Shown: positions 38,301 to 46,923 of the stretch, one piece after another
Layout of the letters: every line of letters starts with the position of its first letter
How positions within the stretch are numbered: the first letter of the stretch is position 1
DNA from: Anaerocolumna sp. AGMB13025
GTDB taxonomy: Bacteria; Bacillota; Clostridia; Lachnospirales; Lachnospiraceae
Reading direction: 5' to 3'
Length of the DNA: 64,000 nucleotides
NCBI RefSeq assembly: GCF_029689925.1
Contig: NZ_CP121445.1
Span: forward strand, 2,659,001 to 2,723,000
Made by a program: the position numbers and the translations under genes
The notes under the pieces: model-generated
Told to the model about the DNA's origin: nothing
What the model saw: the letters and a program-made list of their open reading frames with translations, nothing else
The model's database searches: none

Positions 38301-41300
38301 CCCAGTACGGCGGTTTGGGAGGCTATACCTCCGGTATAGTAAAATTAAATAATCCAGCAACTGTGTATGTATATGTCGGCGGTCAGGGTGGTTCTTCTAC
38401 TGCAACGGATTCTACTACGGATACAGGCGGCTGGAACGGAGGCGGTAGTATTGCCTCGGGTCAGAATCTCTATGGTGCTCCGGGAGGAGGTGCCACTGAT
38501 TTTAGATTGATTAATGGCGATTGGAATAATATGAATGGTTTAAAGAGCCGTATTCTTGTAGCTGGAGGAGGTGGTGGTGCCAATTCCAGAGATGGTGACA
38601 GTACAACAGCACCTGCTTATTATACCGGTTACGGACATGGTGCCGGAGGTGCCGGAGGCGGTCTCACTGGTGGCAGCGGTACAACAAGTAATCAGGATTC
38701 GGCTGGATTAGCTTACGGTTACTCCATTGGTACTGGCGGTACCCAGATAAACGGCGGTTCTACCATACAATATTTAAATGGCAAATACATAAGCACAGCA
38801 GTTACCGGAACGTTTGGAGCCGGTACCGGCAGTCAATCCGGCGGCGGTGGCGGCTATTACGGCGGCGGTTATTCCGGTCATGGAGGCGGTGGCGGTGGCT
38901 CATCTTACGTCACAGGTTATACCGGATGTGATACGACTTTTAAGACAAGCCAGGGAGGCTTTACCTTTACCGATGTTAATATGGATAAAAGTGTCAGGGA
39001 AGGCAACGGTTTTGCCAGAATAACGGCAGTTACCGGACAAACTGATACCAATCCATACAGTTTTACCTCTATCTATTCAAAACATGTCCATAATACCTCT
39101 TGTTTGACCCAGGACAGCAGAGGCTATCAAATCGCGTTGTCGAAAGCCAAATCAGGTGACTGGTCTGATTTAAAGAAGGAACTGGGGAATCAGTTATTTA
39201 ATAAGGTTATCGAACATTTTAATATCGATACCACCAGTAATCTTCCTGATGGTATGATTACAAAATCCTATGATGGAAAGCTTTGGGGCCGGGTATTTTA
39301 TCAGGATTCCTCCACTGGACAATATTTTGGAAGCGAGGCAGAAGCACTCCATACCAACAGTACCTATAAGTTTTCCTGTCTGGATCAGATCCAGAATTAT
39401 AAAGCTGATACAAAATATGAATTTATGTTATATTATCCGGAAAACGGACAAACAAACATCTGGAAGCAGACAAACAGACCTCAGGATGAGTTAGAGACAA
39501 ATGGGGATGGTACCCAAAATGCTGCCGGATACGAAGCAAAATCTATTCAGATGAACGGTAATTTCTGGGGTGGATTAGTAAAATCAACCTCAGGGGCATC
39601 GCTTATTGATGGTTCAACCTATCATGGGAATTGGTTTTATGCCATTGGTTCCTACACCTGGTGGGGATCAGAAAATCATTTCCCTGGTGGGAATGATGCA
39701 CAAGTAACAAAAGTTGAACTCTGGATGGCAATTAATCCAACCGGTGCTACTCAAACGCCAAATCCGACCCCAAGTACACCGCCGCCAAGTGGAATACCTT
39801 CCGGTACTGTTTATAATTATGGATTTACAGGATATACTCAAACAGTAACATTGCCGGCAGGTACTTATAAGTTGGAAACATGGGGCGCACAAGGTGGAGT
39901 AGCTGGTTCATATATTGGTGGAAAAGGTGGATATTCTACAGGAACTTTAACAGTAACCCAGTCTACGGTTCTAAATATTAATGTAGGTCAACAAGGCCAG
40001 GCACCCAGCGGTGGATCAGCATGGAACGGCGGAGGAAGTGGAATCTGTTGCGGTGGCAGCGGCGGAGGTGCTACAGATATAAGAACAGGAGGTGCTGCAT
40101 TACAAAATAGAATTATTGTTGCCGGTGGTGGCGGAGGTGCTTCCTTGGATACTCCTTACTCAAATGGCGGTTATGCCGGTGGTTTATCAGGTGAAAGCAA
40201 TGATGGCGGTAGTATAGCCAGCCAATCTTCTGGTTATTCCCTTGGTATAGGGCAGGATTGCTATACAGGTGATAATGCCGGAGGCGGAGGCGGTTATTAC
40301 GGTGGATACGCAGGTGTAGGAAGCACAGGTGGCAGAGGTGGCGGTGGATCATCCTATATCGGAGGAGTTCAAAATGGAATTACAATAGCCGGTAACTCAT
40401 CCATGCCTACTGCAAATGGAAGTACGGAAATAGGTCACACCGGTAGCGGATATGCAAGAATTACCGTAATTGAAAGTGAACCTCCGATTGTCAATCCCAC
40501 TGGTCCGTTAACTGAAGGACAGATATATAATTACAAATATACTGGAAATGTTCAATCCATTACATTGCCGGCAGGTACTTATAAGCTGGAGGCATGGGGA
40601 GCTCAAGGTGGAAATAATTATTCTGTTGCTGATGAAAGTGGAAGAGGTCAAGGTGGTTATACTTCAGGTACCATAAAACTCAAAGAGCCAACTACCCTTT
40701 ATATGTATGTAGGTCAACAGGGAGCAAGTGGTAATAGCGCTAATTATTTAAGTGGTACCTATAATGGCGGCGGTGCCGGTATGGCGCCAGGTTATACTGC
40801 TGACGGGCATCAAGGTGGTCAAGGCGGTGGAGCTACTGATTTTAGATTAACAAATGGTATATGGAACAGTTTGGATGGATTAAGGAGCCGTATCTTAGTT
40901 GCCGGCGGTGGCGGTGGGACAGGCTGTGCATCAGTACTAAACCCCAGAGGTGATGGAGGCGGATTAATAGGTAAATCAACCTATAATAACCAGCCAACCT
41001 ATTTAGGCTCATATGCAACTGGTGGAACACAGACTGCTGGCGGTGACGGATACTCCCCTCAATATCCTGCTATGCATAGAACTGGAAGTTTTGGCTATGG
41101 CGCGGATGGTTCTCAATGCGGTGCTGGTGGCGGAGGTGGTTATTATGGTGGTGGCTCTGCTTATACTGGTGGCGGTGGCGGCGGGTCTTCCTATGTATCA
41201 GGATATGCAGGCTGTGATTCAACCTATAGGACATATCAGGGTAATGCAGCATTTTCAGATGTATCTATGGTACAGGGAGGCAGAACAGGTAATGGTTATG

Positions 41301-43717
41301 CGAGAGTAACTGTAATTTCAATTAATCGTTTTCCTAATGACACAGAACTATTTAATTATATTAAAGATAATATGAGCCTGATCCCCGACACCATAACAAC
41401 TGGTGATGCTACAATAGTAAATCCGATCTGGACTTGCAAAACAAAAAACAACACCGGAGAAACCTTTACAGAGAAAACAATACTAACTTGTACGGAACCC
41501 CATCACTCAGGCGGTCATTATGATTATTCCAATTCAATCTGCTGGGATGCCTGCCATAAAGATGAGAATCATAAGAAGACAGATACACAAGCCATTGATG
41601 CCAACGGAAAGAAAATAGAACAGGCTACGTATATAACCCTGGATAACTTCTTTAAAGTGTATTTCCCCAATAACGGAGACTTTTTAGGTAATGGTGCCTA
41701 TGGTATTTTACAGCCTTCTATTTACCGTGGTAAGGGATTTACCAACAGCATGGATACGACAGAATGGACCAGAGAGAAATACGTTAAGTTTGATTATGAT
41801 GTTCTCTATGACAGAAACGGCACATGGGAAAGCTATCTGGCGGGTGAATGGATTCCGTTGGAAATAATTGACCGATCGACAACCCATAATTATTCCTTTA
41901 GCGGAAACATACTTTATGTTAATGGAGAAAAATATGTACTTGACCGAACCAATCATTTACTTACCTTTAACGACGGAAGTACGACTTTAGTAGAAGGCGG
42001 AACTATGGCGGTAATGAATGGATGGATCTTTGAATTAAAAGAGGATGGAACCGTTGATGTAAGTAAACCTTACTCCGAATATAACTTCTATTGCGTACTT
42101 GAAAATAACGAACATTCCGCAGTTGAAGTACAATTTTCCACCGAAGCAATTAACTATGACGAGCAGAGTACAAAGGAAGCGCCTTATAACGGAAATGACC
42201 AGTACGAAGAGGAATATGACATCTATGCATATGGTAATACCTATGTAACAAATAAAGACAGGTTTGGAGATTTTACTTCTAATCACAGTGCCGGTAAGTT
42301 AGGTTATATCGATGTCGTGGGCCGCATCGGAAATTTAATTATTGAGGATTCGGATGATTTAAGGTTTAGTAACTATTTTAAAAAATCAACGGCTTTCGAT
42401 AACGACGACTGGTTAATTCAAGGTATCATTGCAGAGGTTGACAGTTCAATTTCAGAACATTATTTATCCTGGCACAGAAATTCAGCCGGATATCCCTTAG
42501 CAGTAGATGTCCGTGGTGAGCAGGTAAGTAAGGATACCGGATATTATAATACCTGGGGTGCTCAGGAATGGACGACGAAAGCGGAAAGTAATGGCTTAGG
42601 GGTATCTGCTGATAAGAACTCAAATACCCTTCTCCAGTCAGAACAGCTCAAACTTGGCTATAATGTGCTCTTTGATGTAACAACGATGGGGGATTATAAT
42701 CAGTATTTACAGGTTATCCCGTATTTCTATGCTCTGAATAAAAAGACGAATGCGCTGACCCCAGTGGACGTGTACATTAGCAATGACGGTCTTAATCAGC
42801 CAATTAATTATTTCGGATTATACTCAGATTATATGGATGAGGACGGCAATTATAAGGAGGGGTATGAAACATTAGCGGATCAGTTATACAAGTACACCAT
42901 GTATTTGAATTGGACCAATGAATCGGCAAGGCGTAACTATACCGCCGGCGGTAAGGAATCGAGTATAACAGATGCGGTCAGGGACTTCTTTATTGAACCA
43001 ATCAGGGATTCGACGGATGAAATTACCGGTTATAAATATTTAACCGTACCGTTTGGCAATTTTTATAACCTGGGTACTATGCAATGCCTGCAGCCGGGGC
43101 TAAGAGCCAGAACCTTTGTAGGCAGCAGTCAGGTTACTGCCATTCAGAAACAGGCGGCAAGACTGGGGCTTACCAATAATGGTATAAATGGTGGTACAGA
43201 AACGAATATAAATGGTGATTATTCCACAGAAATGTTCAATCATCAGGCACAAAGATGGCATCTGACTTTGGGGGTACCTTCCTCCGCAGTTTTTACCGCT
43301 TATAGAGAAAAAGGAATACATGTCCTGCCGGCAGACAACTGGTATATAGCCTCATATATAGATAATGGTGTGACACAGGAAAAGACATTTTCCAAACCAT
43401 ATCTCATCTCAAAGGTGGGTGATAAAGACTATGGTATCGGAACTACTTTCCAGATATCAGGAGTACAGTATACGGTAACCGGTACCTATCAGGCAGGGGC
43501 CGAGTTTAACAATAATAGTGATTATGTTATTCTTATGACAGCAGACATCAAAGCTATCGGAGATAAGTGGAACTTAAAGTATAACTCCGGTAATGACAAT
43601 GGATATATCATGATTGATGGCAGCAGGTACAATTTCGATAACAGTATTCCGACTTTTATAGCAGCTTATGATACGGTATCATCCTTAGTGGATATATCAA
43701 CCCAGCAGACCCACTGA
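32399..43717 (+). CDS. Giant secreted protein with three ALK/LTK-type glycine-rich domains
   Basis: A 3772-residue exported protein. Residues 1-48 are a signal region (NKALLALLAICCMAGIVGLKF to TSAAG). Seen in order: a long N-terminal region without clear domains (to about 720); Cys/His-rich spots (CGPCCAHD near 1120); an acidic run (about 1520-1540); a LamG/lectin-like domain (about 1680-1880); glycine-rich domain 1 (about 1933-2213); a carbohydrate-binding-like insert; glycine-rich domains 2 (about 2470-2692) and 3 (about 2709-2973); then a long C-terminal part. Each glycine-rich domain has LPAGTY.LE.WGAQGG, GGGATD.R, AGGGGG and GGGGSSY. There is no LPXTG, SLH or C-terminal helix, so anchoring is unclear. 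AAGGAGG precedes the ATG. A terminator follows. Confidence 0.85.
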   Translation: MFRILLQKITKLSIIYNTKIRNKALLALLAICCMAGIVGLKFIQTSAAGITLATKGSAVVPGVSGSGAEIWPVTHPVFIVQLYDTGTAMSTETDGYDKQANNVRSVIPYASTDAMWLCTNDLSAYLIRKGFNSAEEVYMARKSSATSTELTLQGGKNDPTTIGRIVYLSKNECTDMEGEKFKEGIFYKTLYNLYTKNNRSFVSLASDQSFTDLLSKPTSADVTTSARLWSYITDVDAQGSNESGWKYTADTKPRIDKFLHLIGDPKKDLDLININFNNWSETSSTVVKMKDSNIEITAGESLDLRYLDLLMTLSAISNNKEYWKKGIIDYMTKNEGLSNISITQGIVARMDRLVTKSGAVEPATVFVSDNDLCQIAYKVNSTYNLSTNTSSEKVFSTIKSTDYNKRLKEAVTLSKPSSYLYNSIFSSAIISRIIPERVRNVKNGKLVWGDSYNDSYLISLLKFKLNNTTWYGANWVLEPPIAPPAVNYNVDLKIDSENLNKSLNINGPVYDSILRKVNLNAVLKAKKYKSMDIVTTEDEVRIQVKLNAMNIKGGSGNITEAINEWKKFISTNTIKQFRIKVELYRDNGGTDFDTISKGDRKFKQIHSEGKEWCISTDWNYVTPDVLLELLSGKEVLGEFSDSTIKSVQVETEIPKDVSWCSKVTIQYQTKDKSWFYTTGKKDGTSEKLICDTDIKKIVDIRQSNKAYLEYNWIKPHVGDIDYPTATWTSQEPSLAYAELKEGSIYNETFEAMAGVPTTRTLYFSSGGNEFMADLQLDYEYDVTATREYITHYNGTECEYKTNDQLKGGTEAYTRNETFVGDAAGKTISKNVVDETSKIVTPNGKSSANLTVNGHTSETTLWSQWIGTITNSTKEPSDIGSFNAGRAGSPCAGLGFDVGTLRTKAEPSTDWSVSAYNTALNQAIAWAASMEATNSSFTVQKIADSDGQSRQYTVGDAVITVTLNGGDNSYSHTTLRSYSGGTYTSSSASGALLNSNDKGKLGNGWGWSDGKLGVGSGYSDCGHGHGASGWHTEPKPAVPPDSEGHGGSPAVPGVPHTHNCGTYTPGTDLTQGASGTIEYTIKVTFKNGTLKAANYDGNSSDVSATTITGLTGIPAHALCGPCCAHDLPAIEDVWYQDSSYDTIMISKCNVYKLQNGYATAMSDITYDGNENIIAKITQGDPNIFYNIAADNGPVYDSNNKLTNPSKIGRIRYSLQEAQGDKVYYEEMSSGDLKRTNKCDGLMVVQSPQNPAPPAKTGHQLGYGSGTLYSNGKTAGYGTAPALNITTIDQESDNTATAAAPKTAYGNTLDAKDLLTEEWKRFYTRRTQPVTATIISDMLILQTSSGDQSPVYYAENTKAVKAQEDFNSLIASGDITTPSTQDQVDAKWEKLWTNNATSFAKTLPTAINVGSYNGKYNETTKKYQGTGNKAEISTRFDEDKTIFSTPEDELGLARVNSKQSFTKPANGTTNISSPGKAQARMDRVTDLRIFVDKIKQNPTNKNAQYETGNSYVFYIPILKYTIEDEEDSDEEESEDEEDSDKPIQYDEKIDKVLAAAGYNYGPGLTYKSKYSAYNDNSDYKVNNIVTLDSVSTQYAMVEKSNIEDQRTEEGIVKDAMDTLKALEKCPGTPELCEYRELNCKYTLDTTSLSFKFENTESDNADIDDGEDDTTPVPEEEGSHAYDPYPGQYITNDILNDDGAHTTFNLPSGVALITADPAYAGFGTGQFLKVNGNGTRLNFPYNDCRVYLTGSSRVKLSADLYIPVRPAADTMLFSIGGAGLYIPANTGTPVFITSTGQKRTGAVDIVGRKVKITATFSLGSLYDCELSIDGTKVISQIVTGLTEEQIAAAAINQDMRGSGLNIGCWDKDNTYATDFFLDNVVITRCGGTLQHTASCYTTYKQNDMYYQDIYNGLIETNNNIDWTASYKKVTSTDKIYEFPFTGSAQSITLPAGTYMLEAWGAQGGNSSRYTTQYGGLGGYTSGIVKLNNPATVYVYVGGQGGSSTATDSTTDTGGWNGGGSIASGQNLYGAPGGGATDFRLINGDWNNMNGLKSRILVAGGGGGANSRDGDSTTAPAYYTGYGHGAGGAGGGLTGGSGTTSNQDSAGLAYGYSIGTGGTQINGGSTIQYLNGKYISTAVTGTFGAGTGSQSGGGGGYYGGGYSGHGGGGGGSSYVTGYTGCDTTFKTSQGGFTFTDVNMDKSVREGNGFARITAVTGQTDTNPYSFTSIYSKHVHNTSCLTQDSRGYQIALSKAKSGDWSDLKKELGNQLFNKVIEHFNIDTTSNLPDGMITKSYDGKLWGRVFYQDSSTGQYFGSEAEALHTNSTYKFSCLDQIQNYKADTKYEFMLYYPENGQTNIWKQTNRPQDELETNGDGTQNAAGYEAKSIQMNGNFWGGLVKSTSGASLIDGSTYHGNWFYAIGSYTWWGSENHFPGGNDAQVTKVELWMAINPTGATQTPNPTPSTPPPSGIPSGTVYNYGFTGYTQTVTLPAGTYKLETWGAQGGVAGSYIGGKGGYSTGTLTVTQSTVLNINVGQQGQAPSGGSAWNGGGSGICCGGSGGGATDIRTGGAALQNRIIVAGGGGGASLDTPYSNGGYAGGLSGESNDGGSIASQSSGYSLGIGQDCYTGDNAGGGGGYYGGYAGVGSTGGRGGGGSSYIGGVQNGITIAGNSSMPTANGSTEIGHTGSGYARITVIESEPPIVNPTGPLTEGQIYNYKYTGNVQSITLPAGTYKLEAWGAQGGNNYSVADESGRGQGGYTSGTIKLKEPTTLYMYVGQQGASGNSANYLSGTYNGGGAGMAPGYTADGHQGGQGGGATDFRLTNGIWNSLDGLRSRILVAGGGGGTGCASVLNPRGDGGGLIGKSTYNNQPTYLGSYATGGTQTAGGDGYSPQYPAMHRTGSFGYGADGSQCGAGGGGGYYGGGSAYTGGGGGGSSYVSGYAGCDSTYRTYQGNAAFSDVSMVQGGRTGNGYARVTVISINRFPNDTELFNYIKDNMSLIPDTITTGDATIVNPIWTCKTKNNTGETFTEKTILTCTEPHHSGGHYDYSNSICWDACHKDENHKKTDTQAIDANGKKIEQATYITLDNFFKVYFPNNGDFLGNGAYGILQPSIYRGKGFTNSMDTTEWTREKYVKFDYDVLYDRNGTWESYLAGEWIPLEIIDRSTTHNYSFSGNILYVNGEKYVLDRTNHLLTFNDGSTTLVEGGTMAVMNGWIFELKEDGTVDVSKPYSEYNFYCVLENNEHSAVEVQFSTEAINYDEQSTKEAPYNGNDQYEEEYDIYAYGNTYVTNKDRFGDFTSNHSAGKLGYIDVVGRIGNLIIEDSDDLRFSNYFKKSTAFDNDDWLIQGIIAEVDSSISEHYLSWHRNSAGYPLAVDVRGEQVSKDTGYYNTWGAQEWTTKAESNGLGVSADKNSNTLLQSEQLKLGYNVLFDVTTMGDYNQYLQVIPYFYALNKKTNALTPVDVYISNDGLNQPINYFGLYSDYMDEDGNYKEGYETLADQLYKYTMYLNWTNESARRNYTAGGKESSITDAVRDFFIEPIRDSTDEITGYKYLTVPFGNFYNLGTMQCLQPGLRARTFVGSSQVTAIQKQAARLGLTNNGINGGTETNINGDYSTEMFNHQAQRWHLTLGVPSSAVFTAYREKGIHVLPADNWYIASYIDNGVTQEKTFSKPYLISKVGDKDYGIGTTFQISGVQYTVTGTYQAGAEFNNNSDYVILMTADIKAIGDKWNLKYNSGNDNGYIMIDGSRYNFDNSIPTFIAAYDTVSSLVDISTQQTH

Positions 43718-43777
43718 TTTTATCAAGTGTTTTTAAGTTTATTAACTGCGAAGTTTGAGTAACATATTTTAGGAATA

Positions 43778-43810
43778 AGACCCTGGGGTTTGATGCTCCA
43801 GGGTCTTTTT
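43778..43810 (+). terminator. Intrinsic terminator of the giant gene
   Basis: AGACCCTGG(GG) pairs with (CT)CCAGGGTCT around a short loop, followed by five T. Confidence 0.85.
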
Positions 43811-44075
43811 ACCCACTAGAGGATATTGCAGTTCGGATGTTGCAATTTCAGGGTTTATGCGATAGTTCACTTCCAACTTTCAAAAAGTACATATCGCATA
43901 TAGTAGATATAGGGAGAAAACTCAAGAACTCAAGAAAAATGGATTTATAAAGAAATTTACCATTCAGAGCTGAGAAAAATGTCTAATTATTGACATATAT
44001 AGAAAAAAATAGTATTATTTTGGTAAGCGTTGATCAATAAGAAGTTATATATAAAATAATAAGGTGGGGTGTCTG

Positions 44076-44969
44076 ATGAAAATAGGAAAAAGATTGCTGT
44101 TATCGCTGCTGATATTGGTAATAACAGTTAGTGGGATAACAGTAAGGAAGACGGAGGCAGCGGAACTCAATACAACAACAGATTTGTTGTTTGTAGGACA
44201 AAGCTGGAACTATAATTTCCAGCGGATAGGTCTGATTAAAAAAGTGACTTACAGTAATAAGAAAGTAGCAGAAACTACGGAAATAGCTTCTACAATATTG
44301 TATATAAAGGCAAAAGCGGCTGGGACTACTACAATAACAGTAACAGGATCGAAATATACATATAAGATTAAGCTCACTGTAAAGAAAATGGATGTAACAG
44401 CTTCCGTTTACAAAAAGCTTTCAGATGGTTCCTACTTATACAAAGTTAAGAATAACACCAAGGACGGCTTTTTTGAAGAGATAAATTTTATGATCGTTCT
44501 AAGGGACTCAGATGGTGAATTTCTTGATTATTTTAACGACAGCATAACAGGCCTGACTCCGGGTTCCACTGTTTATTCTATTTGTAATACCTATGATGAT
44601 TACGATGCCGATATAAAAAGAAGCACAGTTGAATTGGATGATTTTACTACTGATCCTGTAACAACCGGTTATAAGTATGTAAACTGCACTGCAAAAATGA
44701 AAGTTACTGATACTAAGGGTGGGGTGGTCGCTCCTTCTGATAAGGATATTAAATTTAACATTAAAAACAATTCTTCTGATAGAGCTTTTGTTTATGGGCA
44801 GGTTATCTGGTATAACGATAATGGTGAGATCGTATTTGTGAGTGATTTCACCGATGAAATAAGCTCCAAAAAATCAGAAAAACGGACAATGGAAGTGCCT
44901 GGGGAGGAGTATGGCGCAGTAAGTTATAGTATTTCGGTCAGGGCATTTAATAAAGTAATGGTAAAATAA
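44076..44969 (+). CDS. Secreted BIG2/FxLYD-like protein
   Basis: A 297-residue secreted protein. The signal peptide is MKIGKRLLLSLLILVITVSG to KTEAA. Residues about 35-105 are a BIG2-like strand-rich domain (QRIGLIKKVTYSNKKVAETT, AAGTTTITVTGSKYTYKIKLTV). Two similar C-terminal modules of the FxLYD kind follow (YLYKVKNNTKDGFFEEINFM with FLDYFNDS; IKFNIKNNSSDRAFVYGQVI with VFVSDFTDE). An upstream GTG at 44064 lies inside the ribosome site (GGTGGGG), so the ATG at 44076 is used. It belongs to the secreted-protein locus and may be cotranscribed with the next gene. Confidence 0.75.
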   Translation: MKIGKRLLLSLLILVITVSGITVRKTEAAELNTTTDLLFVGQSWNYNFQRIGLIKKVTYSNKKVAETTEIASTILYIKAKAAGTTTITVTGSKYTYKIKLTVKKMDVTASVYKKLSDGSYLYKVKNNTKDGFFEEINFMIVLRDSDGEFLDYFNDSITGLTPGSTVYSICNTYDDYDADIKRSTVELDDFTTDPVTTGYKYVNCTAKMKVTDTKGGVVAPSDKDIKFNIKNNSSDRAFVYGQVIWYNDNGEIVFVSDFTDEISSKKSEKRTMEVPGEEYGAVSYSISVRAFNKVMVK

Positions 44970-45017
44970 TACCCAAACTAAAAGAAATTCGCCATTGGTG
45001 CAAATCACAACAATAAC

Positions 45018-45130
45018 GGGAGATAGGTTGAAAGAAAATAATATGAATGAGAGGATGCAACTTATTGATTCTTTCAACCTTTTTATATGTGGCAGTAACA
45101 CATCTGCTTGCAGAAGTGTTATGCAATGGG
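45018..45130 (+). ncRNA. Structured RNA, family 1, copy C
   Basis: The order is as in copy A: AACGGGA, P2 GGTTGAAAGAA (45026-45036) with TTCTTTCAACC (45069-45079), loop TGCAAC (45056-45061) facing GTGGCA (45089-45094; one mismatch in this copy), then P3 TAACAC (45096-45101) with GTGTTA (45116-45121), enclosing TCTGC/GCAGA, and the ending TGCAATGGG. P3 differs in sequence from copies A and B but still pairs. Seven bases later a TTG could start a 26-codon leader ORF. It lies between two secreted-protein genes. Confidence 0.55.
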
Positions 45131-45137
45131 TGTTAAG

Positions 45138-45218
45138 TTGAAAAATAAATTTTTCAACCGCAAGTTCGTGCTTGAGCACCACAAACTTGGTATGCGCAAA
45201 GAGCTTGCGCAAGAATAG
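45138..45218 (+). CDS. Possible 26-residue leader peptide
   Basis: A TTG start stands exactly where copy A has the ABC-F ATG (seven bases after TGCAATGGG). The peptide is basic (LKNKFFNRKFVLEHHKLGMR then KELAQE). Its TAG overlaps the GAGG ribosome site of the next gene, so translational coupling is possible. The DNA also folds into three hairpins (GTTGAAAAA/TTTTTCAAC, CAAGTT/AACTTG, TGCGCAA/TTGCGCA), which may be the real reason for its conservation. Confidence 0.3.
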   Translation: MKNKFFNRKFVLEHHKLGMRKELAQE

Positions 45219-45226
45219 AGGTTAAA

Positions 45227-46855
45227 ATGATGAAAAATAAGGATTTAATTTTGAAAGATGATAACTTGAGTATGACAGACAGCAACTTAAATTTACCAGT
45301 TAGTAAGCTAATATTTAAAGATAATTTAAAAAGAATCAGGCAAAGAGCCCTCCGTTTCCTTAGCATTATGGTACTCCTATTTATTTTTTCTTCTGCAAAA
45401 GAAGTACAAGCCAGAACCTATGATGTAAAGCTGACACAGTATCACACGGACGAAAACTTCAGATATTCACATGAGGAGTCAGCTGGTTACTATTACTCAA
45501 TGATGTATCCGAATGGGTATCAACTGGATTATAAGAAATTTATGAAATATACTTATAAGATTTCTGATGACAGTGTGGTCGGGCTGAAAGCGAACACGAA
45601 CCTTGATGCTGCTGCAATATGGCTGCCTTCTGATTATGGGTTAGTAACGGCAATGCCTTATAACATTAATATGTATGCGCTAGGTCCTGGTAAGGCAACC
45701 ATATCTGTATATAATGGAAAAAAACTTGTTGATACATTTCGTGTTACTGTAACGGTAGATAAGGCAATTTCTCCTAGCAGCTATGTTGATCTGACGGATG
45801 ATAATCTATATGAAACCATTTCTTCTACTGCAAAAAATTTTAATAGTATTACCGAGGAAACGCTCAAAAAAGAAAATGATTTAATTAAAAGTTTTGCAAA
45901 AGTTGCTGCAGATCCCAAATATACAACCACAAATCAACGCATTCTCGCAGCATTGAATGCGGTCATAAGTCATGGTGCCACCCAGATTTCTGAGAAGAAA
46001 TATAAAGAAGAGGTATATAATTCCCGGAAGAAAGGTATTACCCTTATGGGAAAATACCGGACTGCAAATTCCATGCTCCTTGATAAAAAGGCTGTTTCAA
46101 AAGGATTTGCACTGGTTAACAGGGCTGTTTTAAGTAATCTTGGTTTTATCTGTTCTAAGTATACAATAGATGAAAACACGAAAAGATACGGTTGTAAGAC
46201 CTGGAATTATGTGACTTTATTCAAAAAAAGTGACGTAGAATATGAGGATGATAACACTTCGGGATCTATAGATGAGGTAGGTTTTGGAGCGGCGGCAAAA
46301 TTAGAGTCAGATTATGACTTTACCAGTGAAGACCCGGAGTCCATATATAAAAAGACTCATTTGCCGGCTTGGTTAATCGGTAAGGATACGAAGACACAGT
46401 ACGTCAGTGTCGGAGAAACGAAACAACTATCAGCCGGTGATATCAATGATAATATTTACTCTTCTGATACATCACTTGTAACCGCCCAGAAGGGTTCCAT
46501 TACCGGTGTAAAACCTGGAGTGGCTATTGTCTACCGTTATAATGATGACTACTGCGATGTATTTTATGTAGTAGTTAAAAAGAAAGGATCACCGAAAACG
46601 ATTCAATCAAAAATCTATACCGAGACAACGAAAGAGTATTTTAAGCCGAGCGCATATGCCCCTTATATTAGAGGCGGACAATCAGAAGTAGTTCAGAAAG
46701 AAGACTGGTTAGGATTACGTATATTTGATATGGAACCGATATTCGGTAAGGGTGGTACACTTACTACCAAGTATTCAGAAGGTATAATAGAGTGTTATTT
46801 AAACGAGGATGGTGAGTCCTGGCTGTTAAATAGTACTGGCAGTTCAGGAAATTAG
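45227..46855 (+). CDS. Exported BIG2-domain protein of unknown function
   Basis: A 542-residue protein. A long charged N-terminus (about 45 residues) precedes one hydrophobic helix (RFLSIMVLLFIFSSAKEVQA), so it is exported or anchored as a type II protein. A BIG2-like domain follows at about 100-185 (YALGPGKATISVYNGKKLVD), then a helical domain (about 190-320) and a second Ig-like segment at about 395-465 (YVSVGETKQLSAGDINDN to PGVAIVYRYNDDYCDVFYVV). GAGG lies about seven bases before the ATG pair; the first ATG is used. I do not recognise the full family. It is the last gene of the secreted-protein locus. Confidence 0.7.
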   Translation: MMKNKDLILKDDNLSMTDSNLNLPVSKLIFKDNLKRIRQRALRFLSIMVLLFIFSSAKEVQARTYDVKLTQYHTDENFRYSHEESAGYYYSMMYPNGYQLDYKKFMKYTYKISDDSVVGLKANTNLDAAAIWLPSDYGLVTAMPYNINMYALGPGKATISVYNGKKLVDTFRVTVTVDKAISPSSYVDLTDDNLYETISSTAKNFNSITEETLKKENDLIKSFAKVAADPKYTTTNQRILAALNAVISHGATQISEKKYKEEVYNSRKKGITLMGKYRTANSMLLDKKAVSKGFALVNRAVLSNLGFICSKYTIDENTKRYGCKTWNYVTLFKKSDVEYEDDNTSGSIDEVGFGAAAKLESDYDFTSEDPESIYKKTHLPAWLIGKDTKTQYVSVGETKQLSAGDINDNIYSSDTSLVTAQKGSITGVKPGVAIVYRYNDDYCDVFYVVVKKKGSPKTIQSKIYTETTKEYFKPSAYAPYIRGGQSEVVQKEDWLGLRIFDMEPIFGKGGTLTTKYSEGIIECYLNEDGESWLLNSTGSSGN

Positions 46856-46863
46856 TGACAGAT

Positions 46864-46908
46864 AAAAATGGTTCGGGTAGAAAGCAGCTGCCTGGACCAT
46901 TTTTTATC
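46864..46908 (+). terminator. Intrinsic terminator
   Basis: AAAAATGGTTCGGG pairs imperfectly with CCTGGACCATTTTTT, which ends in a T run. It lies nine bases after the stop codon. Confidence 0.8.
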
Positions 46909-46923
46909 GTAGAGGAAAGTTCG

